NCBI GenBank assembly: GCA_035512155.1
Contig: DATKEN010000132.1
Coordinates: 1 to 64,000, forward strand
Length of the DNA: 64,000 nt
Reading direction: 5' to 3'
From: JABCYV01 sp035512155
GTDB taxonomy: Bacteria > Acidobacteriota > Terriglobia > Terriglobales > Acidobacteriaceae
Below, piece after piece: positions 52,055-59,469 of this stretch. The position numbers and the translations under genes were made by a program. The first letter of the stretch is position 1. Every line of letters begins with the position of its first letter. The notes beneath the pieces are model-generated. The model saw nothing but the letters and a program-made list of their open reading frames with translations, was not told the DNA's origin and made no database searches.

Positions 52055-52663
52055 TTACTTCAGGTGTTGGAGCATTTCTTTGAAGGCGGGTGCAGCAGAA
52101 GTGCGCAGTAACTCGTAAATCATCATTTCAGTCGATGAAATTATGGCGCCAGCCGCGCGCATACGCTCTAGACCAATCTTCCAGTTCCACTCTGTACGCG
52201 AACTGATAGCGTCGGAAGCCACGTGCACCAGATAGCCGTCTCGCAGGGCGGCCAGAGCGGTTTGCGCCACGCAGATGTGGCTCTCCATTCCGCAGAGGAG
52301 CACAGTGTTGCGATTGTTGGGCAGACGCTTTAGCAAAGTGCAGAAAGCATCGCTGCCGAAGCAGGAGAACATTTGCTTATCGATGGCCTGCGATTCCGGC
52401 AGCAGGGAAGCGATGTCGGGCACGACGGGGCCCAGTCCCTTGGCATGTTGCGTGGTTACAATCGCCGGAATCTTCACGCTTCCGGCCAGGCGGATCAGCA
52501 GTTGCGAGTTCCGGATCAACTGTTCTTTCTGGAAAATCGGCGGCAGAAGTTTTTCCTGAATATCAATGACAATCAGCGCGCAATGTTCTGCTTCAAGAGG
52601 ACGCCGCGCAATTTCGGCATAGTCATTGGTAGATTGGGCAAAGTTGGCGAGGCTCGAAACCAT
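52055..52663 (-). CDS. Isochorismatase-family cysteine hydrolase
   Basis: The 202-residue protein has the isochorismatase-hydrolase fold: catalytic Asp in ALIVIDIQEKLLPPI, Lys in AIDKQMFSCFGS, and Cys in VLLCGMESHICVAQTALAALRDGYLVHVASDAISSR. Such enzymes cleave amides such as nicotinamide or related substrates. MESHICV with the catalytic Cys resembles the YcaC/hydrolase subgroup. ATG 52663 has GCAGGAG upstream. It reads away from the tRNA-Gln gene on the other strand. Confidence 0.88.
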   Translation of the reverse strand: MVSSLANFAQSTNDYAEIARRPLEAEHCALIVIDIQEKLLPPIFQKEQLIRNSQLLIRLAGSVKIPAIVTTQHAKGLGPVVPDIASLLPESQAIDKQMFSCFGSDAFCTLLKRLPNNRNTVLLCGMESHICVAQTALAALRDGYLVHVASDAISSRTEWNWKIGLERMRAAGAIISSTEMMIYELLRTSAAPAFKEMLQHLK

Positions 52664-52870
52664 AGTCTGCTCCTGCAGGAATTAAGCCTCCTAACAATCT
52701 TCCTAGAATCTTAGACCCGCAGGTTAGTAAAGAACAGCAGAAGGGGCGATGGAGGAAACCCAGAACAGCAGAATGCCGACCGAGGAGACGATGGCTGGCT
52801 CTGGTTGACCGCCAACCGCCGAGTCCATAGAATCAAAACGGCGGACCGCTGCGCCGTCCAACCCACTCGG

Positions 52871-52944
52871 TGCCCCCTCGTTCAACGGCAGGACAGCTGA
52901 CTCTGGATCAGCATATCGGGGTTCGAATCCCTGGGGGGCAGCCA
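52871..52944 (+). tRNA. tRNA-Gln(CUG)
   Basis: A complete tRNA folds here. Acceptor TGCCCCC pairs fully with GGGGGCA. The D stem is GTTC/GGAC. The anticodon stem GCTGA/TCAGC has loop CTCTGGA (anticodon CTG). The T arm is CGGGG-TTCGAAT-CCCTG, with discriminator G and encoded CCA. All stems pair, allowing G-U. It reads CAG codons. Its 3' end is the left boundary of a 2.6-kb insert; a copy of the 3' end lies at 55512-55548. Confidence 0.93.
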
Positions 52945-52949
52945 AATTA
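52913..52949 (+). repeat. attL-like core: 3' end of tRNA-Gln plus 5 bases
   Basis: Thirty-seven bases, from the variable loop through CCA and the following AATTA, are repeated exactly at 55512-55548. With one extra base in the left copy the similarity extends upstream to the anticodon loop (TCTGGATCAG). The tRNA remains whole on this side, as expected for attL. Confidence 0.85.
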
Positions 52950-53064
52950 AGCTAAAAGAGACTTACTTTCGACCGGCAAACACCGGCAAAGGCTCTCACT
53001 GTAGCCTGTTCCAGCGCGATGTTATACTTGCGCGATCGTCCACTGAGTCTTCTCGGGAGCTATC

Positions 53065-54069
53065 ATGTCGCGGCCGGGCTTCCTGTTCAAATTTCTCCCT
53101 CTTGTTCTTGCCTCGCAGATGGGCTCGGCTCAAGAACCATTGGCAAATAGCGAAGCAGCAAGAGTCGGCCTGCATGGCCCGGTTCACACCGTGCTCACCG
53201 AAGAGTTCGACTATGCCGGAGATCCAACGGGCAAAGCCGCAGGTTCGACGATCTGGACTTATGATCCGCAGGGGTATGGGCTGGAGGAGTTTCGCTATAA
53301 AGCCGACGGGTCTTTGCACTCACATGTCAAACTCACCCGTAAGGCATGGCAAGTCTTAAAGGTAGAAACCACCAGCGTCGTGCCTGAGGAGAATCAGACT
53401 GTTATTCACTCGTTTAACTCTGATGGCGTAATCACACAGACGGAAATACACGACCGGAATGGTGAAGTGACCAGAACCACAAATGAACTCGTGCCCACAG
53501 TCGGCAACGTAACTGGAGGTTACCGGTCCCGCCAGGAGAGTCCTAACGGCGAGGTTAGCGTACTCGAAACCACCAACAGCATCGATCCGGCAACCGGTCT
53601 GAGTCGAAACATTACAACCGTTGACGGTAGGACTACCGCGTCTGCGCTGATTCAACGGGACGCCAGCGGAGCGAGAAAGCTTACTGCCGAAGCGTCGCCC
53701 AACGGCTCCTTTTCCCAGGTCGAGCGCAAACCAGACGGGACGAGCGTGCGGCATACTTATCAGGCACCCACCAACACCCACAACTATGCGACTCTCGACA
53801 AGGAGAATCGCGTGATTGAAAGCATCCAAGAATGGCCCACGTATTACCTTAAGATCGGGTTCCAATACGGCGGGTTTGGTCGTCAGATTGAAATGGCCTA
53901 TTACGATCGTTCTGGAAGACTCGTGAGCAAAGACACGACTGAATATCGGAACGACAATTACGGGAATTGGATCGAGCAGAAGGAATCACAGTGGCATGCA
54001 GCTTCTGGTCCTAGCCGCGCACAGTCTACGTTCGTATCTTTGCACACCCCCACGATTGCGTACTACTGA
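53065..54069 (+). CDS. Secreted YD/Rhs-like repeat protein
   Basis: The 334-residue protein has a signal peptide (about 1-22) and GGGAG upstream of ATG 53065. The body has repeated beta-hairpin units typical of YD/Rhs-like repeats (TYDPQGYGLEEFRYKADGSLHSHVKLTR, HSFNSDGVITQTEIHDRNGEVTRTTNE, AYYDRSGRLVSKDTTEYRNDNYGNWIEQK). It lacks the RHS core motif and any C-terminal toxin domain, so it may be only a short repeat protein. It is the first gene in the tRNA-Gln island. It may be displayed outside the cell; its function is unknown. Confidence 0.75.
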   Translation: MSRPGFLFKFLPLVLASQMGSAQEPLANSEAARVGLHGPVHTVLTEEFDYAGDPTGKAAGSTIWTYDPQGYGLEEFRYKADGSLHSHVKLTRKAWQVLKVETTSVVPEENQTVIHSFNSDGVITQTEIHDRNGEVTRTTNELVPTVGNVTGGYRSRQESPNGEVSVLETTNSIDPATGLSRNITTVDGRTTASALIQRDASGARKLTAEASPNGSFSQVERKPDGTSVRHTYQAPTNTHNYATLDKENRVIESIQEWPTYYLKIGFQYGGFGRQIEMAYYDRSGRLVSKDTTEYRNDNYGNWIEQKESQWHAASGPSRAQSTFVSLHTPTIAYY

Positions 54070-54078
54070 TGCCGCTAA

Positions 54079-54546
54079 TTGGTTGAGCATGGCCGCCTCC
54101 GGCGTTTCGCAAATTCTCTATGCCTAACCGTCAGATCAAGGTTCGACTGTTCAATTGACCTGACGAGCTACCATCCTCAACTGGTTAAAGGCGTTGGAAT
54201 TACTATCGGGGCTTACGGGGTGTGGAGCAAGGGAAGCGACCGTTTTGTTGGAGTTCGATTCCAAGGTATTGGAACGTTTGATGTTCTCTGGGAGTCGCTC
54301 GAAATCGTAGAGTTTATCGCCGACTGCAAGGCAAGGGAGCGACAGCAATTAGAGGCATTGAAGAGTGCGAGAAACGTCGTGCGCTATACGGGACCACGTG
54401 GCGGTTTCAAATGCTTGAGTTACGAATACGTCGACAAAGACGGTGTTCTTTGTCACGTATCAACGGCTGGTCGAGAGGAATGCGACAAACTCACGGCCTT
54501 CTTTCACGAACAGGGAATTGCGATTCGGCTAGAAGTCCTGAACTAA
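54079..54546 (+). CDS. Island gene of unknown function
   Basis: The protein has up to 155 residues from TTG 54079; the N-terminus is uncertain and the first 30 residues look random. The rest (VKGVGITIGAYGVWSKGSDRFVGVRFQGIGTFDVLWESLEIVEFIADCKARERQQLEALKSARNVVRYTGPRGGFKCLSYEYVDKDGVLC) has clear protein-like composition with alternating beta strands and a helix. There is no signal peptide or membrane helix. It begins nine bases after the Rhs-like gene ends, so the two are probably cotranscribed. It could act with or protect from that protein, but there is no direct evidence. Confidence 0.55.
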   Translation: MVEHGRLRRFANSLCLTVRSRFDCSIDLTSYHPQLVKGVGITIGAYGVWSKGSDRFVGVRFQGIGTFDVLWESLEIVEFIADCKARERQQLEALKSARNVVRYTGPRGGFKCLSYEYVDKDGVLCHVSTAGREECDKLTAFFHEQGIAIRLEVLN

Positions 54547-54636
54547 CTAGCAACAACAGTTCTAATGCGGAGTATCCTGCGGCTTTAGAGGTCGCTCCCC
54601 GCAGAGCCCCGCCGGACAGGCGTCTGAAATGGCAGC

Positions 54637-54665
54637 TTGATTAGTGATATTGCATGCAATATCAT
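54637..54665 (+). promoter_or_regulatory. Promoter of the toxin-antitoxin operon, apparently leaderless
   Basis: TTGATT (-35, 54637-54642), a 17-base spacer and TATCAT (-10, 54660-54665) place the transcription start near 54672. That is the first base of the GTG start codon. No ribosome site precedes the toxin gene, consistent with a leaderless message. Confidence 0.5.
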
Positions 54666-54669
54666 TAAT
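54640..54669. promoter_or_regulatory. 30-bp near-perfect palindrome over the toxin-antitoxin promoter
   Basis: The core TGATATTGCATGCAATATCA (54645-54664) is a perfect 20-bp palindrome. ATTAG/TTAAT on the sides extend it to 30 bases with one mismatch (54644/54665). It covers the -35/-10 spacer and the -10. This is the expected operator for an RHH antitoxin and its toxin complex. Confidence 0.75.
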
Positions 54670-54671
54670 GC

Positions 54672-55109
54672 GTGGCGGTTTCGTTTGTCCTCGACACTGA
54701 CGTGATAGTTGCGGCACTGCGGAGCGATAGAGGGGCCTCCCGGCAGCTCTTGTTGGCTGCTTTGAATCAACGGTTTGAATTGTTACTTTCAGTGCCGCTG
54801 ATACTTGAATACGAATCAGTATTGACCAGGCCGCAACATTTGTTGGCAGGTGGGTTGAGCAGTACCGAAGTTGGACGCATACTCGACGATCTGGCCGCAA
54901 TCGCAAAACCAGTTCGTCTTGCGTTCCGATGGCGGCCAAGGCTATCCGATCGTGATGATGACATGGTTTTGGAAACCGCAATAAACGGGAGTGCCAATGC
55001 AGTTGTGACATTCAATCAGCGCGATTTCGCAGCCGGCACAAAAGGCCTTAACTGCGCCGTAATTCTACCTGCAACGGCGCTGCGGCAGATTAGGAGTGTG
55101 ATCCCATGA
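54672..55109 (+). CDS. PIN-domain toxin (RNase), toxin-antitoxin family
   Basis: The 145-residue protein starts at GTG 54672. It has acidic catalytic residues Asp8 (FVLDTDVIVAAL), Glu in LILEYESVL, and Asp in SDRDDDMVLETAINGSANAVVTFNQRDF. It belongs to the PIN subgroup annotated as putative toxin-antitoxin system toxin, PIN family. It would cleave RNA when free. The stop overlaps the antitoxin start as ATGA. The toxin gene comes first, unlike the common antitoxin-first layout. Confidence 0.88.
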   Translation: MAVSFVLDTDVIVAALRSDRGASRQLLLAALNQRFELLLSVPLILEYESVLTRPQHLLAGGLSSTEVGRILDDLAAIAKPVRLAFRWRPRLSDRDDDMVLETAINGSANAVVTFNQRDFAAGTKGLNCAVILPATALRQIRSVIP

Positions 55110-55444
55110 GACGAAGCAATTTCGCATTGCGACTACAGCCCTCTTTACTGGAGGAGTTGCGGAAAGCTGCGAATTCGCAAGGCGTGGCTCTAAACCAGCT
55201 CATCAACGTGGCAGTGGCGGAAAAGGTTTCTGCTTTGCGCACCGAGGAGTATTTCCGGGAAAGGGGTCGCGATGCCGATCGCGCCGAGACCTTACGGATT
55301 CTCGAACGCGCTGGCAAAGGCAATCCTCCCGTGGAGGGTGATGAGCTTCCGGCAGAGTCGCGCAACAAGCTAGGCCGTCGAGTAGCGAACGGAAGGGATG
55401 CAGCCAGTAAGCGCGTGCCAAAGAGAGGGACGTTCACCCGATGA
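55106..55444 (+). CDS. RHH (HicB-like) antitoxin
   Basis: The 112-residue protein starts at ATG 55106, overlapping the toxin stop by four bases. The N-terminus (MRRSNFALRLQPSLLEELRK, AANSQGVALNQLINVAVAEKVSAL) is a ribbon-helix-helix DNA-binding domain. The C-terminal half is charged and disordered, presumably wrapping the PIN toxin. It should bind the palindrome upstream of the operon. It ends about 70 bases before the right tRNA-Gln copy. Confidence 0.82.
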   Translation: MRRSNFALRLQPSLLEELRKAANSQGVALNQLINVAVAEKVSALRTEEYFRERGRDADRAETLRILERAGKGNPPVEGDELPAESRNKLGRRVANGRDAASKRVPKRGTFTR

Positions 55445-55511
55445 AGGCCAATGCCGGTTCTGGGTGCGCTTATGATTTGCCGTCGGCGACCCATTGATAA
55501 TTCTGGATCAG

Positions 55512-55548
55512 ATATCGGGGTTCGAATCCCTGGGGGGCAGCCAAATTA
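55512..55548 (+). repeat. attR-like 3' copy of tRNA-Gln
   Basis: Exact 37-base copy of 52913-52949, in the same orientation. Ten bases to the left (TCTGGATCAG) also match, with one deleted C relative to the tRNA. It contains the variable loop, T arm, acceptor strand and CCA, and no 5' half. It closes the mini-island. Confidence 0.85.
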
Positions 55549-55610
55549 TCCTCAATAACTTGCATCAGACCTTTGCGCATCTTTAGCGAAAGAAGCGCCA
55601 AGAGGTCATA

Positions 55611-56519
55611 TTGCACATCCAACGGACTGGTCTTGAAAAAGCACTGTTGGCTGCAGCGACCGCGGTCTTATTTACCGTCGCGGCTCCCTGCCAAATGGCA
55701 CCATCGACACCTGCACTGCCGTCGGCAGACACGTCAATTGTGCCCACTCTCCAGGTCAGCGCTCTTCGAATGGACCCCTCCCCACAAGGCAGCGGAGCCT
55801 CGGGGATCGCTCCTGAACCCGAACCTCAACCGAACAAACCCCGATTTATAACGCGAATGCTGAAGCGCGGGTTGGAAGATCAGAAGGGACTCTATGCCGC
55901 ACCCTTCAAGCCCTCTAACCTCAAGTGGGACGCGCTGGTCCTGGCAGGAACCGGAGCCTTGATTGCCACCGACCGACGAATCGAAAAACAGGTGCCTACG
56001 AGCCATTTTCAGGCCTATCAGAACACTTCCAATGTCGTCGTCGGCGGATTGGCTGCCACTCTGGCCGGAGTATGGATTTACGGACTCAAAACCGACGACC
56101 CGCGCGCCAAGGAGATGGGAAACCTGGAAATAGAAGCCTTGTCCAACGCTTTTCTCGTTTATGCCCCGATGCAATTTATCGCCGGCAGGCAACGTCCAGG
56201 GGAAGGAAACGGAAACGGTGACTTCTGGCGCCACCACGCCATGAACACATCATTCCCGGCCGGTCATGCCATGTTTACCTGGACTATGGCCACAGTCGTC
56301 GCTCACGAATACCCGAAGCCTTGGGTGAAAGTACTGGCTTATGGAGCGATATCAGCGGTGAGTGTCAGCCGTATGCTTGCCCGTGACCACTGGGCGTCCG
56401 ATATGTTGGTCGGATCCGTTCTCGGATTCTCCATCGGAAGGCACATTTTCTACTCCCGTTGCGATCCCGAGCTGACCGAGGCGTGCCAGCGCCATTCACG
56501 GAATCGAGATCAACCCTAG
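55611..56519 (+). CDS. PAP2-family phosphatase
   Basis: The 302-residue protein starts at TTG 55611, with AAGAGGT upstream. A hydrophobic leader (about 8-26) precedes a Pro-rich linker. The PAP2 signature is split in three: AGRQRPGEG (Lys/Arg-x6-Arg-Pro region), SFPAGHAMFTW (phosphate-binding Ser-Gly-His) and SRMLARDHWASDMLVGSVLG (catalytic His). It dephosphorylates a lipid phosphate or undecaprenyl pyrophosphate at the outer face of the inner membrane, or is an acid phosphatase. It lies just outside the tRNA-Gln island. Confidence 0.9.
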   Translation: MHIQRTGLEKALLAAATAVLFTVAAPCQMAPSTPALPSADTSIVPTLQVSALRMDPSPQGSGASGIAPEPEPQPNKPRFITRMLKRGLEDQKGLYAAPFKPSNLKWDALVLAGTGALIATDRRIEKQVPTSHFQAYQNTSNVVVGGLAATLAGVWIYGLKTDDPRAKEMGNLEIEALSNAFLVYAPMQFIAGRQRPGEGNGNGDFWRHHAMNTSFPAGHAMFTWTMATVVAHEYPKPWVKVLAYGAISAVSVSRMLARDHWASDMLVGSVLGFSIGRHIFYSRCDPELTEACQRHSRNRDQP

Positions 56520-56545
56520 CAGTCCGGCGGCGGGGCCAGCGGTGG

Positions 56546-57892
56546 CTAGGCCTCCGCCTCCTGATCGGCGATGCTCAGAGCTTCGTCAAGTGCGGCTACG
56601 CCCTGATCGATTTCTGATTTCGTGATAATCAGAGGCGGGGCGATCACGAAGTGGCTCATCCAGGACTGCACATAAACTCCTTGGCTCATCATTCGCGCCG
56701 CCACCCGGTCCACCAGCAAGGGTTTTCCTGAAACTTTGTCGCTGAATGTATTGAAAGGCGTTTTCGCCGTTCTGTTCTTGACCAGCTCAACCCCCCAGAA
56801 CATTCCGATGCCGCGCACTTCTCCAATCGATCGATGTTTGGGCTTCAGGTCATTTAACTTCTGTCCCAGATAAGCGCCCACCTCGGTGGCCCTGTCCGCG
56901 AGCTTCATCCGCTTCATTTCATTGATGGCAGCTATGGCGGGAGCCAGCGTGAGGGGATGAGCCTCGTAAGTGTGTCCGTGAGAAAAGAAGTGGTCGTCGA
57001 AATAGGAAGCGATTTTTCCGGTAGTAGCGCAAAGCCCCAGCGGAACAGCGGCGTTGGTAATGCCCTTGGCGGTGGTCAAAATGTCGGGCACAACGTTCCA
57101 GTGGTCCATGGCGAACCACTTACCGGTCCGGCACCAACCGGTCATGACTTCATCAGCAATCAGCAGCACCTGGTGGTCATCGCATATTTTGCGAAGACGA
57201 GGCATGTACTCTTTGGGAGGAATGAGCACCCCGTTGGTTCCGACAACGGGCTCGACAATTACCGCCGCCACGTCGCTCTCGTTCTCGATCATGTGCTCGA
57301 TATATTCCGCGCACGCGATGTTGCAGCTGGGGTAGGTATGGCCAATAGGGCACTTGTAGCAATTCACCTCGGGCGCGAAAATGACTCCCGGTATTTTCCC
57401 CGCCGGTTCCATCGCCCATCGTCGCGGATCGCCTGTCGCCGCAATCGATCCCATCGTGGAGCCGTGGTAGGAGCGGTAGCGGGAAATAATCTTGGTCTTG
57501 CCGGTCACCATCCGCGCGATCTTGAAGGCGGCTTCGTTTGCCTCTGTACCGGACGTAGTAAAGAAGAACTTTTCGAGCCCTTCGGGCAGAACCTCCAGCA
57601 GAAGTTCAGCGAGTTCGGCGCGGACGCTGGTGGTGAATCCGGGCCCGATGAAGGGCAAGCTCTTGGCTTGGTCCGCAATCGCCTGCACTACTGCCCGATT
57701 CTTGTGGCCCAGCATTACGCACATCAGTTGGGCGGAAAAGTCCAGGTATCTTTTTCCGTCGGAGTCGACGAAGTGGCAGTCCTCCGCATCGACAATTTGA
57801 AGCGGAGCCCAGCCTTTTTGACGGCGCCAGGTTCCGTAGGTGTATTTGCTAGTCAGCTCTCTGACTTGGGGTGACGTAAGAGTCTCAGTCAT
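56546..57892 (-). CDS. Class III PLP-dependent aminotransferase
   Basis: The 448-residue protein has the class III pattern: SGTEANEAAFKIARM, SRYRSYHGSTMGSIAATGDPRR, VIVEPVVGTNG, DDHQVLLIADEVMTGWCRTGKW, and PLP lysine in ILTTAKGITNAAVPLG. CYKCPIGHTYPSCNIACAEYI is a Cys-rich insert seen in relatives annotated as taurine- or beta-alanine-pyruvate aminotransferases. The amino donor is not determinable from sequence. The frame ends immediately after AEA. It is transcribed alone. Confidence 0.91.
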   Translation of the reverse strand: MTETLTSPQVRELTSKYTYGTWRRQKGWAPLQIVDAEDCHFVDSDGKRYLDFSAQLMCVMLGHKNRAVVQAIADQAKSLPFIGPGFTTSVRAELAELLLEVLPEGLEKFFFTTSGTEANEAAFKIARMVTGKTKIISRYRSYHGSTMGSIAATGDPRRWAMEPAGKIPGVIFAPEVNCYKCPIGHTYPSCNIACAEYIEHMIENESDVAAVIVEPVVGTNGVLIPPKEYMPRLRKICDDHQVLLIADEVMTGWCRTGKWFAMDHWNVVPDILTTAKGITNAAVPLGLCATTGKIASYFDDHFFSHGHTYEAHPLTLAPAIAAINEMKRMKLADRATEVGAYLGQKLNDLKPKHRSIGEVRGIGMFWGVELVKNRTAKTPFNTFSDKVSGKPLLVDRVAARMMSQGVYVQSWMSHFVIAPPLIITKSEIDQGVAALDEALSIADQEAEA

Positions 57893-58113
57893 AAGTAAGC
57901 CTGCAGCGGACGGGTGGCGCGCTCAAATCGGCAAACAAACCCTTTGTGAAACTTAGTGTCCTTTGTGGTTACTGCTCTTTCAAAATACCCGGTCCTGAAC
58001 CTGATCCACTAGCTTCTGCGCTGCTAACGCTTACTCTACATGCCCGCAACACAAAGCGGCAATTCTGCAATCGGAGTCAAATCTCAGCCGTTTTGGGATT
58101 TACCGCGAACTAC

Positions 58114-58506
58114 TCAGCCAGGTCCAGCAAATCCGGCCAAGCTGAGGAGCAGAATCGCCAGCACGATCAGCGTGAACACAACGTACATCCGATCATGCTC
58201 CGCCGCGAATCCCCAGACGGAGAATGCTACCCGGGCCACGGGAGTGGCAATCAGCAGCAACAATCCCAATTGAATGATGCCTCGCCCACTGAGCTTGAAT
58301 GCACTGCTGCAGATACCGCGCAGAGTCTTCAGGTCGGTGGGTTCACCACGAAATACGCGATAGTCGGCGGGCGAGTGACCATGCCGTATCAAAAAAATGA
58401 CTCCGCCAGCCAAGACCACAGAAGCGGAAAGCAGCACGCCGGCGCGCAGCAGGTTGCCAATAGTTTCTTCCATCCTCTGATCAGTCCAACTTTGCCCCAG
58501 GTGCAC
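58114..58506 (-). CDS. DUF1634 membrane protein
   Basis: The 130-residue protein starts at GTG 58506, with GGGAGG about 8-13 bases upstream inside the end of the TauE gene. It has three or four membrane helices (LLRAGVLLSASVVLAGGVIFLI, IIQLGLLLLIATPVARVAFSV, MYVVFTLIVLAILLLSLAGF). DUF1634 proteins regularly follow TauE/SafE transporters and are thought to be their partner subunit. ATG 58473 is an alternative start. Confidence 0.88.
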   Translation of the reverse strand: MHLGQSWTDQRMEETIGNLLRAGVLLSASVVLAGGVIFLIRHGHSPADYRVFRGEPTDLKTLRGICSSAFKLSGRGIIQLGLLLLIATPVARVAFSVWGFAAEHDRMYVVFTLIVLAILLLSLAGFAGPG

Positions 58507-58507
58507 T

Positions 58508-59344
58508 TCAAATCCTCCCTGTCAAACCTTTGTAAACCATCTCTGCACCAAGAAGCGCAATCACCAGGCTGAAGAGCAACCGCAGCCACTTAGTTTCGGC
58601 TTCTACCAGGATTCGCGCGCCTAGAAGAGAACCAATCAGAACGCCCAGCATTACCGGCATCGCGAGTCCGGGATCAATGTATCCTCGATTGAGGTAAATG
58701 CCTGCGCTGGCAGCCGCGGTCACGCCAATCATGAAATTGCTGGTGGTGGTGGAAACTTTGAAGGGAATCCTCATCGCTTGGTCCATCGCCAGCACTTTTA
58801 CCGCTCCTGAGCCGATGCCCAGCAACCCCGACAAGGCCCCGGCGCCAAACATCAGGCTGAAACCTGTCGGCACATTTTGAACGTTGTAGCTTCGCATTCC
58901 CCCCGCGTCCGGAAAGCTCCCATTCATGCGCAACCGAGTGGCCAGAGGATCGGGCGGAACCTCACGCTCCTGCTTAGTGCGCGGACGGCGCGAAAGGAAA
59001 GCCGAATACAGCAGCGTTACCCCGAAGATCACCGCGATGGAGCTGGCGGAGACTTTAGTCGCCAGGAACGCTCCCGCGATCGCCCCCAGGGTGGTCGCAA
59101 TTTCCAAAAACATTCCGATCCGGATATTGGAGAATCCTTCTTTCACGTACGCGGCGGCCGCCCCCGAGGAAGTAGAGATCACTGAGACCAGCGATGCGCC
59201 TATGGCATAGCGGATGTCGACCTTGAATAGCAGTGTCAGTAAGGGGACGAGGACCACTCCGCCCCCGAGGCCGGTGAGCGACCCGAGAAGACCGGCAGCC
59301 ATCGCACCTATCCAGACCAGCGCCGTGAATTCCAGAACGCTCAT
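58508..59344 (-). CDS. TauE/SafE-family anion exporter
   Basis: The protein has about 278 residues from ATG 59344. It has about eight membrane helices. The repeated Gly-rich motifs are LLGSLTGLGGGVVLVPLLTLL and ALSGLLGIGSGAVKVLAMDQAMRIPFKVSTTTSNFMIGVTAAAS. The family exports sulfite, sulfonates or related organosulfur anions. The gene ends one base before DUF1634 begins, so they form one unit. Confidence 0.91.
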   Translation of the reverse strand: MSVLEFTALVWIGAMAAGLLGSLTGLGGGVVLVPLLTLLFKVDIRYAIGASLVSVISTSSGAAAAYVKEGFSNIRIGMFLEIATTLGAIAGAFLATKVSASSIAVIFGVTLLYSAFLSRRPRTKQEREVPPDPLATRLRMNGSFPDAGGMRSYNVQNVPTGFSLMFGAGALSGLLGIGSGAVKVLAMDQAMRIPFKVSTTTSNFMIGVTAAASAGIYLNRGYIDPGLAMPVMLGVLIGSLLGARILVEAETKWLRLLFSLVIALLGAEMVYKGLTGRI

Positions 59345-59469
59345 TGAGTCTCCGCGAGACCCAACAGTGTGCCACAAATTCAAGATTGTCAGGTTTCCGA
59401 TTAAGAGGGCGAGGTGAAGGCTGGAAAATCGCAGTGCTGGGAGTGATCAAGTCTGCGGCTCGATCTCAG

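Larger units (their letters stand above)
52945..55548. mobile_element. tRNA-Gln-bounded mini genomic island (no integrase)
   Basis: The 2.6-kb segment between the tRNA-Gln 3' end and its exact downstream copy carries only accessory genes: a secreted Rhs-like protein, an unknown gene and a PIN/RHH toxin-antitoxin pair. It appears AT-richer than its neighbours by eye. The geometry (intact tRNA, insert, truncated tRNA copy) is that of a site-specifically integrated element. No integrase, excisionase or replication gene is present. It would therefore need an integrase in trans or is a decayed remnant. Confidence 0.7.

Noticed and set aside
52724..52945. Minus-strand 73-codon frame over the tRNA-Gln region
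   Set aside because: It is antisense to a complete tRNA and has no family match.
56957..57874. 305-codon plus-strand frame opposite the class III aminotransferase
   Set aside because: The aminotransferase is complete with PLP lysine and family blocks; the antisense frame has no recognisable fold.
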